Origin: Lota lota
Taxonomy: Eukaryota; Chordata; Actinopteri; Gadiformes; Lotidae
Reading direction: 5' to 3'
Assembly: GCA_026745465.1 (NCBI GenBank)
Contig: JACYXH010000334.1
Location: forward strand, 1 to 64,000
Length of the DNA: 64,000 nt
Shown: one piece after another, positions 35,741-47,188 of the stretch
Layout of the letters: each line of letters opens with the position of its first letter
Numbering within the stretch: position 1 is the first letter of the stretch
Program-made: the position numbers and the translations under genes
The notes under the pieces: generated by a model
What the model was told of the DNA's origin: nothing
What the model saw: the letters and a program-made list of their open reading frames with translations, nothing else
Databases searched by the model: none

Positions 35741-36589
35741 TAATACATCAACGTGTTAACCGCGTCCTGGCACCAACTCCCGCCTCACCGTCCCGTCTCT
35801 CTTCTCCTCCACTCCCCGTCACCACACAGCCGTTTATCCCGTCCTCCAAACGTTACGAGGGCAATCTGGGCACCTTTCGGGACTTCCTTCTCCAGTGCAA
35901 CCTGGCGTTCCGACTCCAGCCCCAGACCTACCCCACCGACAGCTCACGTATCGCTTACCTCGTCGGTGCTTTAAGAGGTAGGGCTATTTCTTGGGCTACC
36001 TCGGTAATGGAGGGAGGTTCCGATTTCTGTTCCTCTTACACCGAGTTTACCGCGGAGATTTGGAGGGTGTTCGACCACCCCGTCCGTGGCAAAGAGGTCT
36101 CCATGTGTCTCTTCTCTATTCGCCAGGGATCTCGAAGCGTCGCGGACTTCGCAGTCGATTTCCGTTCCCTCGCTGCGGAGAGCGGGTGGAATGAGGTGGC
36201 CTGATGGGGGCGTTCTTCAAAGCGATTGGTGATTCCATCAAGGATGAGCTGGACGTTCGGGAGGTCTCACCAAGTCTGGATCATCTCATCTCCCTCGCTA
36301 TTCTTCTTGACAATCGGCTCTGCAAACGGCGTCGCGAGCGCGCACACCGCTCGTCCTCGGCGTCTCACACCCCCTTTCCTGCGGTTCCACAACCATCCCT
36401 ACCTATGCCCATTCTTCCCCGTCGCGAGCCAGCGCCCCTACCTGACCCGGAGGCCATGCAGCTTGGACGCGCCCGTCTCACCCATGAAGAGAGGGAGCGC
36501 AGAATCCGGTCCAGGTGCTATTGTGGTCAGTCCGGTCACTTCCTGTCCGCCCGTCCCGCACGCCTGGGAAACGGACCAACTCGCCAGTG
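35741..36589 (+). pseudogene. Ty3/gypsy chromovirus gag remnant (copy 3)
   Basis: Same gag fragment as 14341-15194, with the same internal frameshift (stop about 36202-36204, restart in another frame) and the same decayed zinc knuckle. A few private substitutions are present. The damage predates duplication of the unit. Confidence 0.85.
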
Positions 36590-36815
36590 ACTCGAGGGAT
36601 TCTGGCGAGTCGGATGAGTCGGATGAGTCCTTCATAGACCGGGGGTTAGTTCACCACTCAACTCTCGGCAGGCCAGATGGGCCTTATTCTTTAGCCGCTT
36701 CAATTTTACCCTTACCTACCGCCCCGGCTTCCGGAACGTCAAGCCTGACGCCCTGTCCCGCCTTCACTCTCCGGAAGACCCCAGCCCGGATCCTGAGCCT
36801 CACCCTCTTTTCATT
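36590..36815 (+). pseudogene. Protease/RNase H fusion with extra deletion (copy 3)
   Basis: It has the RT deletion shared with copies 1 and 4, plus a private loss of ~86 bp that removes most of the protease active-site region. The junction carries a repeated GAGTCGGAT motif (about 36607-36630). The RNase H tail is unchanged. Confidence 0.8.
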
Positions 36816-37232
36816 GCATTCTGCACCGCTCTGTGGGCCTCGGTCAGCCTCTCCTCGGGGTAGCACCCTCAGTCCAATGGTCAGTCGGAGCGCGCCAATC
36901 AGGAGATGGAGGCCACGCTCCGCTGCGTCACCAACCCCTCCTCCTGGAGTACTCAACTCCCATGGGTTGAGTACGCTCACAACTCCCTTGTGAACGCTTC
37001 CACAGGCCTGTCCCCTTTCATGTGCTCGCTAGGGTATCAGCCTCCCATTTTCCCGTCCCTTGAGACAGAAATCTCGGTCCCCTCCGTCCAGGCACACCTC
37101 CATCGTTGCCAGCGCACTTAGAAGCGCGCAAGCACAGCCCTCCTCCAGGCATCTACTCGCTCGTGCGTTCGCCCGCTCCCAACTCCAGGCATACAAGCGC
37201 CGACAGTCGGTTCCTCAGCAATCCACCGGGAA
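36816..37232 (+). repeat. Inserted duplicate of integrase segment plus linker (copy 3)
   Basis: Same insert as 15507-15925. One stop seen in copies 1 and 4 is absent here (CCCTTGAGACAG instead of CCCTTTAGACAG), closer to the presumed donor. Confidence 0.8.
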
Positions 37233-37292
37233 GATCCGCCGGCAATCCTCGTCGCGGCACTCACTTGGGAGGTTGAGTCCGCAGTGATCTAG

Positions 37293-38639
37293 GCCCAGGG
37301 AAATCAGCCAGACCCAGGTACCGATCCCCCAAATCGCTTGTTTGTCCCCGATACGGAACGCAAAAGGGTCCTCACCTGGGCACACTCCTCCAACCTCACC
37401 TGTCACCCAGGCGTTGCTTATAACTTGGACTTCCTCCGACGGCGGTTTTGGTGGCCTACCGTGGACGCTGATGTCCGTTCCTTTGTCTCTGCGTGCTCGA
37501 CCTGCGCCCGCAACAAGACCTCCACCCGGCCCCGTTCCGGTCTTCTCCACTCCCAGCCGATTCCCAGCCACCCATGGTCCCATATTGCCCTGGACTTTGT
37601 CGCCGGCCTTCCTCCTTCCGAAGGGAATACAAAGGTCCTCACGGTCGTCGATCGTTTTACTAAATCCGCCCACTTCATTGCTCTCCCCAAACTTCCATCT
37701 GCCAGAGATACTGCGGACCTCCTCGTCACACATGTATTCCGCCTACATGGCATCCCGCTGGACGTGGTTTCCGATCGAGGTCCCCAGTTTACCTCCCAGG
37801 TTTGGCGGGCATTCTGCACCGCTCTGGGGGCCTCGGTCAGCCTCTCCTCGGGGTACCACCCTCAGTCCAATGGTCAGTCGGAGCGCGCCAATCAGGAGAT
37901 GGAGGCCACGCTCCGCTGCGTCACCAACGCAAACCCCTCCTCCTGGAGTACTCAACTTCCATGGGTTGAGTACGCCCACAACTCCCTTGTGAACGCTTCC
38001 ACAGGCCTGACCCCTTTCATGTGCTCGCTAGGGTATCAGCCTCCCATTTTCCCGTCCCATGAGACAGAAATATCGGTCCCCTCCGTCCAGGCACACCTCC
38101 ATCGTTGCCAGCGCACTTGGAAGCGCGCACGCACAGCCCTCCTCCAGGCATCTACTCGCTCCCAGCGGCAACCAAATAAACACCGTCTCCCAGCTCCACA
38201 GTATACCCCCGGACAAAGAGTTTGGCTGCGGTCCAAGGACCTTCCTCTAACGGCGGTGTCTCAGAAACTATCTCCCCGTTTCATCGGTCCCTTTGTCATT
38301 GAGTCCATTGTCAACCCCTGTGCCGTCCGTCTCAAACTCCCCTCATCTCTCCGTGTTCATCCCACCTTCCATGTCTCCCAGCTCAAGCCCGTTTCCTCCA
38401 GCCCGCTGTCGCCTCCCACCCCAGCTCGACCACCCCCCCGGATGATCAATGACCATCCCGCCTGGACAGTTCGTCGCCTCCTGGACATGCGTCGTCGCAG
38501 CCGGGGATTTCAGTACCTGGTCGACTGGGAGGGGTATGGCACAGAGGAGCGCTCCTGGGTTCCTCGAAGCCACATCCTTGAATCCTCCCTCGTCAATGGC
38601 TTCCACCGTCAGCACCCTTCCCATCCTGTGTGTCCGTAG
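37293..38639 (+). CDS. Chromovirus integrase with chromodomain (open fragment, copy 3)
   Basis: Full-length counterpart of 15986-17332, with the HHCC domain, DDE triad, GPF motif and chromodomain all intact. It lacks an ATG, so it is a polyprotein fragment. Differences from copy 1 are few: CSTCARN instead of CSTCTRN, NANP instead of NADP, and KRART instead of KRACT. It is followed by the stop at 38637-38639, an extended G-run (12 or more) and the 3' LTR. Confidence 0.85.
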   Translation, partial: AQGNQPDPGTDPPNRLFVPDTERKRVLTWAHSSNLTCHPGVAYNLDFLRRRFWWPTVDADVRSFVSACSTCARNKTSTRPRSGLLHSQPIPSHPWSHIALDFVAGLPPSEGNTKVLTVVDRFTKSAHFIALPKLPSARDTADLLVTHVFRLHGIPLDVVSDRGPQFTSQVWRAFCTALGASVSLSSGYHPQSNGQSERANQEMEATLRCVTNANPSSWSTQLPWVEYAHNSLVNASTGLTPFMCSLGYQPPIFPSHETEISVPSVQAHLHRCQRTWKRARTALLQASTRSQRQPNKHRLPAPQYTPGQRVWLRSKDLPLTAVSQKLSPRFIGPFVIESIVNPCAVRLKLPSSLRVHPTFHVSQLKPVSSSPLSPPTPARPPPRMINDHPAWTVRRLLDMRRRSRGFQYLVDWEGYGTEERSWVPRSHILESSLVNGFHRQHPSHPVCP

Positions 38640-38655
38640 AGGGGGGGGGGGGTAC

Positions 38656-39162
38656 TGTCACGTCACCCTCTGCCACCACCTAGTGGCGCCGGCTGCCACT
38701 CCCCCTCTGTGCCTCTGTTTACCTCCCAGTCATCAATTAACCATGTGCACCCCGCTCTACCTCCTGCCTGCAATCAAGCAATCTACGCACCCTATTTATC
38801 CACCACTCTTCCTTAGCAGCCGGCGCCAGTTCGTTTGCTATTCTCACTGAGTCAGTACTTTGTCCCAGCGTTCTATTAGAGTTAATCTACTTACCTGTTC
38901 CTGCCTGTCCTTAACCCGTCTATCCCTGTGCTCAGTTCCTCCCCGGATCCTTCCCTGTCTCCTGATCGCCTGACTGCCCTCCCGTGAATGACCCATCGCC
39001 TGCCTGACTACCCACCTGCCTACGCTCTCTGTCTGCTGCCGCCTGCCTGTTTAACGACCCCCGCCTGCCTGACTACCCGCCTGCCTAGCCCTTGCCTGTT
39101 TTCCCGAATAAATCCCTTTAACCCTTCTCTCGTCGTGTGTGTGTCTCGCATTTGGGTCCTAA
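38656..39162 (+). mobile_element. Chromovirus 3' LTR (copy 3)
   Basis: TGTCACGTCACC start after GGGGGGGGGGGGTAC. AATAAA near 39107. One extra T at CTTCCTTAGCAGCC distinguishes it from copies 1 and 4. The terminal CA is not visible. Confidence 0.8.
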
Positions 39163-39332
39163 AAAAACATGTTTACCGTTGTGTAATATTTACCTAGCTC
39201 CATTTTTGTAGATTTTGTAGTGTGTGATGGGTTTTTATATACTGTGTAAATAATAATGTAGATTGCAGATACTTTAAGATATATTATGTCTTAAATTATG
39301 TCTCTTATGTCTAACCCTAACCCTATAACCGT
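39163..39332. other. AT-rich linker with telomere-like hexamers (copy 3)
   Basis: Same as 17851-18020. CTAACCCTAACCCT at about 39311. No gene is seen. Confidence 0.6.
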
Positions 39333-40844
39333 AACACATTTAAAATGGGAAAAAGGCAACATGTCATTTTTTCATGTGCGGAAAATGCTTTTTAGAGCGA
39401 GAGAATCAATTTCTGACCACATTGTGTTTCTGATCATAAAATTGGTGTGTTGTGTAAAAAACGATGGTGCTTCACCACTTGATGATGGTATAAGGTCTAC
39501 ACAACCATTCACAACCTTAGTTAAATTTTTCCATTTAAAGTGCGAAAAAAGCAAAATTTCTTCTTTGTGTGCGGAAACTGCTTTTCAGAGCTAGAAAATC
39601 ACTATTTGACAACAATGTGTTTCTGAGCATAAACATGGTGCGTTGTGTTCAAAACGATGGTGCTTCACCACTTGATGATGACAGTATAAGGTCTATACAA
39701 CCATTCACAAGCTTAGTTATACTTTTCCATTTAAAGTGTGAAAAAGCCTACCTTTCTTTTTTTATGTGCTGAAAATGCTTTTTAGCGCGAGAGAATTACT
39801 TTTTGACAAAAATATGTTTCTGAGCATAAACATGGCGTGTGGTTTTAAAATTGATGGTGCTTCACCATTTGATGATGGTATAAGGTCATTCACAACCTTA
39901 GTTACACTTTTCCATTTAAAGTGGGAAAAAGCCTACCTTTCTTTTTTTAATGTGCGGAAAATGCTTTTCAGAGTGAGATAATCACTTTTTGACAACAATG
40001 TGTTTCTGATCAGAAACATGGTGTGTTGTGTTAAAAACGATTATGCTTCACCACTTGATGATGGTATTAGGTCAATTCAACCATTACAAACCTTAGTTAC
40101 ACTTTTCCATTAAAGTGGGTAAAAAGCACCATGCCATTTTTAATGCGCGGAAAATGCTTTACAGAGCTAGAGAATACATTTTTGACCACAATGTGTTTCT
40201 GATCAGAAACATGGTGTGTTGCGTTAAAAACGATTATGCTTCACCACTTGATGATGGTATTAGGTCAATTCAACCATTACAAACCTTAGTTACACTTTTC
40301 CATTAAAGTGGGTAAAAAGCACCATGCCATTTTTAATGAGCGGAAAATGCTTTACAGAGCTAGAGAATACATTTTTGACCACAATGTGTTTCTAATCATA
40401 AACTTGGTGTGTTGTTTTAAAAACGATGGTGCTTTACCACTTGATGATGGTATAAGGTCTACACAACCATTCACAAACTTAGTTATACTTTTCCATTTAA
40501 AGTGGGGAAAAGCCTACCTTTCTTTTTTTATGTGCGGAAAATGCTTTTCAGAGTGAGAGAATACATTTTTGACCACAATGTGTTTCTGATCATAAACATG
40601 GTGTGTTGTGTTAAAAACGATGGTGCTTCACCACTTGATGATGGTATAAGGTCTATACAACCATTCACAAGCTTAGTTATACTTTTCAATTTAAAGTGGG
40701 AAAAAGCCTACCTTTCTTTTTTTATGTGCGGAAAATGCTTTTCAGCACAAGAGAATCACTTTTTGACAACAATGGTGTGTTGTGTTCAAAACGATGGTGC
40801 TTCACCACTTGATGATGGTATAAGGTCTATACAACCATCCACAA
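39333..40844 (+). repeat. Contracted satellite array between composite copies 3 and 4
   Basis: Only about 1.5 kb, against 3.6, 4.1 and 5.6 kb for the other inter-unit arrays. The first monomers match the start of the array at 18021 and the last match the end of the array at 9640. Two hybrid monomers mark the joins: about 39975 (GAGTGAG start with ATAATCAC continuation) and about 40390 (a 193-bp-type first half with a GTTGTTTTAAAAACG second half). Confidence 0.9.
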
Positions 40845-41231
40845 CCTCCTGGCCCCAAGCCCCAGCCCCAGCAGCTGAGGTCTCCGGGTTCCTAGCCCCA
40901 GCCCCAGCAGCTGTGGTCTCCTTGCTCCAAGCCCCAGCCCCAGCAGCAGGGGTCTCCTGGCCACAAGACCCAGCCCCCAGTTCCCTCCTGGTTCCATGCC
41001 CCAGCGGCGTCCTGGCCCTGAGCCCCAGCCCCAGCAGCAGGGGTCTCCTGGTCCCAAGCCCCAGCGGCCTCCTGGCCCCAAGCCCCAGCAGCAGTTGCCT
41101 CCTGGTTCCAAGCCCCAGCGGCCTCCTGGCCATAAGCCCCAGCAGAAGTTGCCTCCTGGTCCCAAGCCCCAGTGCCTCCTGGCCCTGAGCCCCAGCCCCA
41201 GCAGCAGTTGCCTCCTTGTCCCAAGCCCTCA
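40845..41231 (+). repeat. GC-rich minisatellite (copy 4, array a)
   Basis: Matches 9644-10036 at a constant offset of 31201 with at most a few substitutions. Confidence 0.9.
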
Positions 41232-41249
41232 ACACCCTTGTCAGTGCGT

Positions 41250-41775
41250 TGTTACGGCTGCCGTCGGCACCCTCATGTGTTCTGAGATGCAAGCCGAGGA
41301 TTCGTGGGAGGCGGCATGCAACACTGTCTGGCCAATGGAAGAAGGCTGCCTCCAGTTTAAAAGGCCTAATTGATTGCAGCTGAAGGCAGCTGCCAGACCA
41401 GATCCATTTTGTACCTGATTTTTGTGAGAGTAAGGAAGTGGGCCAAGGCTAGAGAAAAATCTCTCTGAAATTAAGAAGTCGTGTATAGTTTCATTAGGTT
41501 CAGGGGTGCTGTGAGTATTGTATTTTTGTTTACCAACTACCTTAGTGAGAGAGGACTTTTGTTTAACCTTTTTGTTTCTTATGAAGTTAGCTACCGTTCC
41601 TTTTCAGGATCTTTTTGTTATGATCTGTTTTTGATTTCCACAGCACCCATCGGCCTTATCTTCCGTTGTAAACTCCTTTGTTAACTTTGTCTTTTAAAAA
41701 TAAATATCCTTTCAAATACCAATTACACCTGGTTTTATGTTTATGTCCTGATACCCCTAGCTACAGGACGTAACA
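41250..41775 (+). mobile_element. Solo LTR of the Gmr1-like element (copy 4)
   Basis: 526 bp, flanked by GCGT at 41246-41249 and 41776-41779. Appears identical to the copy-1 solo LTR. Confidence 0.95.
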
Positions 41776-42453
41776 GCGTCCACTGGCCTGTCGCTTTTCA
41801 TGTGCCCATTGGGAGCCCAACTGAGCCCTTGTTCCCTGCCTGGGAAGGCAGAGATCACAGTCCCCACTGTCCAGGCTCTCCTAAGCCATTGCCAGCGTAC
41901 GTGCTGTCCTGCTCCGTGCGTCCGCCCGCTCCCAACTCCAGGAACACAAGCGCCGTCAATCGGTTCCTCAGCACTCCGCCGGGAAGAAGCCCCGGTCTTC
42001 TAGTCCGCCGTCTCCTCCGTACCTGGCGCAGCTTACTGCCTGGGTGATTGACAGCATTCCGGCGTTCACTGGTAGACGCCTCTTTGATGTGCGTCGTCGC
42101 GGTAGACCACGTGCGTCCGCCCCCTCCCAACTCCAGGCATACAAGCGCCGACAATCGGTACCGCAGCACTCCGCCGGGAAGAAGTCCCGGTCCTCTAGTC
42201 CGCTGTCTGCTCCCTCCCCGGCGCCGCCTCCTCCCCGGTTGATCGACAGCATTCCGGCGTACTCGGTTAGACGCCTCCTTGATGTGCGTCGTCGCTGGCC
42301 GATGACGCCAGTTTTTAGTGGACTGGGAGGGCTATGGACCTGAGGAGCGGTCCGGGGTACTCCTAGTCGCATGCTGGACGCCTCCCTAACCCGCTATATT
42401 CACCGCCAGCACCCTCCCTTGTCGTGCGTCCGCCTGGAGGCGTCCGTTGACAC
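41776..42453 (+). pseudogene. Integrase/chromodomain module (copy 4, module 1)
   Basis: Same as 10575-11252, including the GCGGTAGACCACG variant and the lost polypurine tract. Two linker repeats. Confidence 0.8.
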
Positions 42454-42820
42454 TGTCACACCCTCTCCCGTTTCCGTCCAATTCCTCCATCTAGTGGCAC
42501 ACAGCCTCCATTACCCCTCATGCTCCCTCTGATTATTTACACCTGCACTCAATAACCAATCACCCACCACAGTACTTAAGAACTAACTTCCAACACAGCC
42601 AGTGTTAGTTAGTAAGTTAACGTCACACTCGGTAACTTCGTCCTCGCCTTTTAGACTCCGTTGTTCCTGTTCGCGTTACGGGTCCCGCTCCCGTTCCGGT
42701 GCTTTTCCCTCTAGTTCTCCCCGGTTCCGTTCCGACTCCTGCTTCAATTCATCTGATTGCCTTCCCGTTATTGACTACCCGCCTGCCAACGAACCTCTGC
42801 CTTCCTGACTACAGACTGCA
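42454..42820 (+). mobile_element. Truncated chromovirus LTR (copy 4, first)
   Basis: Same as 11253-11620. TGTCACACCC start, 3' end replaced by minisatellite. Confidence 0.75.
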
Positions 42821-43230
42821 GCCTCGTGGCCACCAGCACCGCTGCAACCGTGGCCCCCTGGCTCCAAGCAGCTGTGGTCTCCTGGCTCCAAGTCCCAGTT
42901 CCCTCAGCCTTGGTCTCCGGGCTCCAAGCCCCAGCCCCAGCAGCAGGGGTCTTCTGGGCCAAAGCCCCAGCTGCAGTGGCCTCCTGGCCCCAAGCCCCAG
43001 CCCCAGCAGCTGTGGTCTCCGGGTTCAAAGCCCCAGCCCCAGCAGCTGTGGTCTCCTGGCTCACAGCCCCAGCCCCAGCAGCAGGGGTCTCCTGGGCCCA
43101 AGCCCCAGCTGCAGTGGCCTCCTGGCTCCAAGCACCAGCCCCAGCAGCAGGGGTCTCCTGGTCCCAAGCCCCAAAGGCCTCCTTGCCCTGAACCCCAGCC
43201 CCAGCATCAGTTGCCTCCTGGTCCCAAGCC
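42821..43230 (+). repeat. GC-rich minisatellite (copy 4, array b)
   Basis: Same unit order as 11621-12030, including the CCACCAGCACCGCTG variant private to copies 1 and 4. Confidence 0.9.
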
Positions 43231-44135
43231 CTCAACACCCTTGTCAGTGCGTCCACTGGCCTGTCGCCATTCATGTACCCATTGAGAGCCCCTGTTCCCT
43301 GCCTGGGAGGCAGAGATCACAGTCCCCACTGTCCAGGCTCTCCTATGCCGTTGCCAGCGTACGTGCTGTCCTGCTCCAAGCGTCCGCCCGCTCCCAACTC
43401 CAGGCACACAAGCGCCGACAACCAGCTCGGTAACTTCCCGTACTCCGCCGGTCCTCTAGTCCGCTGTTTCCTCCGTCCCCGGCGCCGCCTACTCCCTGGG
43501 TGATTGACACCATTCAGGCGTTCACTGGTAGACGCCTCTTGATGTGCGTCTTCGCGGTCGACGACGTGCGTCTGCCCGCTCCCAACGAAGTGCGTCCGCC
43601 CGCTCCCAACTCCAGGCATACAAGCGCCGACAATCGGTACCGCAGCACTCCGCCGGGAAGAAGCCCCGGTCCTCTAGTCCGCTGTCTCCTCCGTCGCTGG
43701 CGCCGCCTACTGCCTGGGTGATTGACAGCATTCCGGCGTTCACTGGTAGACGCCTCTTTGATGTGCGTCGTCGTGGTCGACGACGTGCGTCCGCCCCCTC
43801 CCAACTCCAGGCTTACAAGCGCCGACAATCTGTACCGCAGCACTCCGCCGGGAAGAAGCCCTGGTCCTCTAGTCCGCTGTCTCCTCCCTCCCCGGCGCCG
43901 CCTCCTCCCCGGTTGATCAACAGCATTCCGGCGTACTCGGTTAGACGCCTCCTTGATGTGCGTCGTCGCTGCCCGACGACGCCAGTTTTTAGTGGACTGG
44001 GAGGGCTATGGACCTGAGGAGCGGTACGGGGTACTCCTAGTCGCATCCTGGACGCCTCCCTAACCCGCTATTTTCACCGCCAGCACACTCCCTTGTCGTG
44101 CGTCCGCCTGGAGGCGTCCGTTGAGGGGGGGGTAC
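43231..44135 (+). pseudogene. Integrase/chromodomain module (copy 4, module 2)
   Basis: Same as 12031-12933. Three linker repeats. An eight-G polypurine tract precedes the LTR. Confidence 0.8.
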
Positions 44136-44502
44136 TGTCACACCCTCACCCGTTTCCGTCCAATTCCGCCATCTAGTGGCACATAGCCTCCATTACCCCT
44201 CATGCTCCCTCTGATTATTTACACCTGCACCCAATAACCAATCACCCACCACAGTACTTAAGCACTAACTTCCAACATAGCCAGTGTTAGTTAGTAAGTT
44301 AACCTCACACTCGGTAACTTCGTCCTCGACTTTTAGACTCCGTTGTTCCTGGGCTCTGGTCCGGGTCCCGCTCCCGTTCCGGTTCTTTTCCCTCTAGTTC
44401 TCCCCGGTTCCGTTCCGACTCCTGCTTCAATTCATCTGATTGCCTTCCCGTTATTGACTACCCGCCTGCCATCGAACCTCTGCCTTCCTGACTACAGACT
44501 GC
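44136..44502 (+). mobile_element. Truncated chromovirus LTR (copy 4, second)
   Basis: Same as 12934-13300, with the GGGCTCTGGTCC variant. Confidence 0.75.
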
Positions 44503-44920
44503 AGCCTTGTGGCCACCAGCCCAGCTGCAACCGTGGCCTCCTGGCTCCAAACAGCTGTGGTCTCTTGGCTCCAAGCCCCAGTTCCCGCAGCCGTGGTCTC
44601 CGGGCTCCAAGCCCCAGCCCCAGCAGCAGGGGTCTTCTGGGCCAAAGCCCCAGCTGCAGTGGCCTCCTGGTCCCAAGCCCCAGCCCCAGCAGCTGTGGTC
44701 TCCGGGTTCCTACCCCCAGCCCCACTAGCAGTTGCCTCCTGGTTTTAAGCCCCAGCGGCCTCCTGGCCCCAAGCCCCAGCAGCAACTGCCTCCTGGTTTT
44801 AAGCCCCAGCGGCCTCCTGGCCCCAAGCCCCAGCAGCTGTGGTCTCCGGGATCCAAGCCCCAGCCCCAGCAGCTGTGGTCTCCTGTCTCCAAGCCCCAGC
44901 CCCAGCAGCAGTTGATTCCA
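44503..44920 (+). repeat. GC-rich minisatellite (copy 4, array c)
   Basis: Same as 13301-13716, including the TAG-containing unit. Confidence 0.9.
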
Positions 44921-45545
44921 GACAAAAAGCTAAAAAAAAAAAAAAACAGTTGCAATAAAAGCATTTTACAATTTATATAAATTAGTTCATCCTTTCAAGT
45001 GAATGTACAGATGGATAGTATGAGAAAAAGGACAACCCAATACTGTTTTCCCCAGTACGTAAATAGGTTGGCCTCAAAGCCCACGCTGGCATTCGCTCAA
45101 ATGGAACTTGTGCTCGTAAATTGCTATATAAGCTTGTCAATGGCTGTATAGAGCTTATACCATCGTCAATAAGTGAAGCACCATCGTATTTAAAACAAAA
45201 CACAACGTTTAAAGCTCAGAAACACATTGTGGTCAAAAAGTGATTATCTTGCACTGAAAAGCATTTTTCCGCACGTAAATAGCACATGCTATGGAGGCCA
45301 ATATATTTTGCTCAAATCTTATTTCAAAATGGAACTTGTGCTCGTATATTGTGCGGGGACCTGTCTCCTACCTTATCTAAAGTTTTAGGCAATGGGGAAT
45401 GTTACATTCAAAAGTTATAATCACTTTTACACACATAAGCGTTTCCCAGCTGTTTGCAATCAACAGTTGTTGTTTTTTCACTTTTGATGGAAACATGTTA
45501 TTAAGCTTGTCAATGTTTTGTATAGACCTTTTACCAATACATCAA
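44921..45545. repeat. AT-rich segment with A-run and inverted satellite remnants (copy 4)
   Basis: A-run at about 44932-44946, then the same AT-rich sequence as copy 1, with minus-strand satellite remnants at about 45123-45286 and 45471-45545. No gene is seen. Confidence 0.75.
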
Positions 45546-46397
45546 CTGTAATACATCAACGTGTTAACCGCGTCCTGGCACCAACTCCCGCCTCACCGTC
45601 CCGTCTCTCTTCTCCTCCCCTCCCCGTCACCACACAGCCGTTTATCCCGTCCTCCAAACGTTACGAGGGCAATCTGGGCACCTTTCGGGACTTCCTTCTC
45701 CAGTGCAACCTGGCGTTCCGACTCCAGCCCCAGACCTACCCCACCGACAGCTCACGTATCGCTTACCTCGTCGGTGCTTTAAGAGGTAGGGCTATTTCTT
45801 GGGCTACCTCGGTAATGGAGGGAGGTTCCGATTTCTGTTCCTCTTACACCGAGTTTACCGCGGAGATTTGGAGGGTGTTCGACCACCCCGTCCGTGGCAA
45901 AGAGGTCTCCATGCGTCTCTTCTCCATTCGCCAGGGATCTCGAAGCGTCGCGGACTTTGCAGTCGATTTCCGTTCCCTCGCTGCGGAGAGCGGGTTGAAT
46001 GAGGTGGCCTGATGGGGGCGTTCTTCAAAGCGATTGGTGATTCCATCAAGGATGAGCTGGACGTTCGGGTGGTCTCACCAAGTCTGGATCATCTCATCTC
46101 CCTCGCTATTCTTCTTGACAATCGGCTCTGCAAACGGCGTCGCGAGCGCGCACACCGCTCGTCCTCGGCGTCTCACACCCCCTTTCCTGCGGTTCCAGAA
46201 CCATCCCTACCTATGCCCATTCTTCCCCGTCGCGAGCCAGCGCCCCTACCTGACCCGGAGGCCATGCAGCTTGGACGCGCCCGTCTCACCCATGAAGAGA
46301 GGGAGCGCAGAATCCGGTCCAGGTGCTATTGTGGTCAGTCCGGTCACTTCCTGTCCGCCCGTCCCGCACGCCTGGGAAACGGACCAACTCGCCAGTG
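45546..46397 (+). pseudogene. Ty3/gypsy chromovirus gag remnant (copy 4)
   Basis: Same fragment and frameshift as 14341-15194, with the decayed zinc knuckle. Private differences are few (for example KEVSMRLFS instead of KEVYMRLFS). Confidence 0.85.
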
Positions 46398-46709
46398 ACT
46401 CGAGGGATTCTGGCGAGTCGAGCTCTCAACCCCTCGGTTTCCCGTCCTCTTCTCGATGCTGCCCTCTTGTGGCAGGACCAGTCCCTTCCACTTTCTGCTC
46501 TTCTGGACTCAGGAGCGGATGAGTCCTTCATAGACCGGGGGTTAGTTCACCACTCAACTCTCGGCAGGCCAGATGGGCCTTATTCTTTAGCCGCTTCAAT
46601 TTTACCCTTACCTACCGCCCCGGCTTCCGGAACGTCAAGCCTGACGCCCTGTCCCGCCTTCACTCTCCGGAAGACCCCAGCCCGGATCCTGAGCCTCACC
46701 CTCTTTTCA
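46398..46709 (+). pseudogene. Chromovirus protease fused to RNase H tail (copy 4)
   Basis: Same deletion joint as 15195-15506. The protease DSG motif is retained at about 46506, and the RNase H end (PDALSRLHS) follows within about 150 bases. Confidence 0.8.
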
Positions 46710-47128
46710 TTGCATTCTGCACCGCTCTGTGGGCCTCGGTCAGCCTCTCCTCGGGGTAGCACCCTCAGTCCAATGGTCAGTCGGAGCGCGCCAATCAGGA
46801 GATGGAGGCCACGCTCCGCTGCGTCACCAACCCCTCCTCCTGGAGTACTCAACTCCCATGGGTTGAGTACGCTCACAACTCCCTTGTGAACGCTTCCACA
46901 GGCCTGTCCCCTTTCATGTGCTCGCTAGGGTATCAGCCTCCCATTTTCCCGTCCCTTTAGACAGAAATCTCGGTCCTCTCCGTCCAGGCACACCTCCATC
47001 GTTGCCAGCGCACTTAGAAGCGCGCACGCACAGCCCTCCTCCAGGCATCTACTCGCTCGTGCGTTCGCCCGCTCCCAACTCCAGGCATACAAGCGCCGAC
47101 AGTCGGTTCCTCAGCAATCCACCGGGAA
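46710..47128 (+). repeat. Inserted duplicate of integrase segment plus linker (copy 4)
   Basis: Same insert as 15507-15925, with both stop-creating substitutions. Confidence 0.8.
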
Positions 47129-47188
47129 GATCCGCCGGCAATCCTCGTCGCGGCACTCACTTGGGAGGTTGAGTCCGCAGTGATCTAG

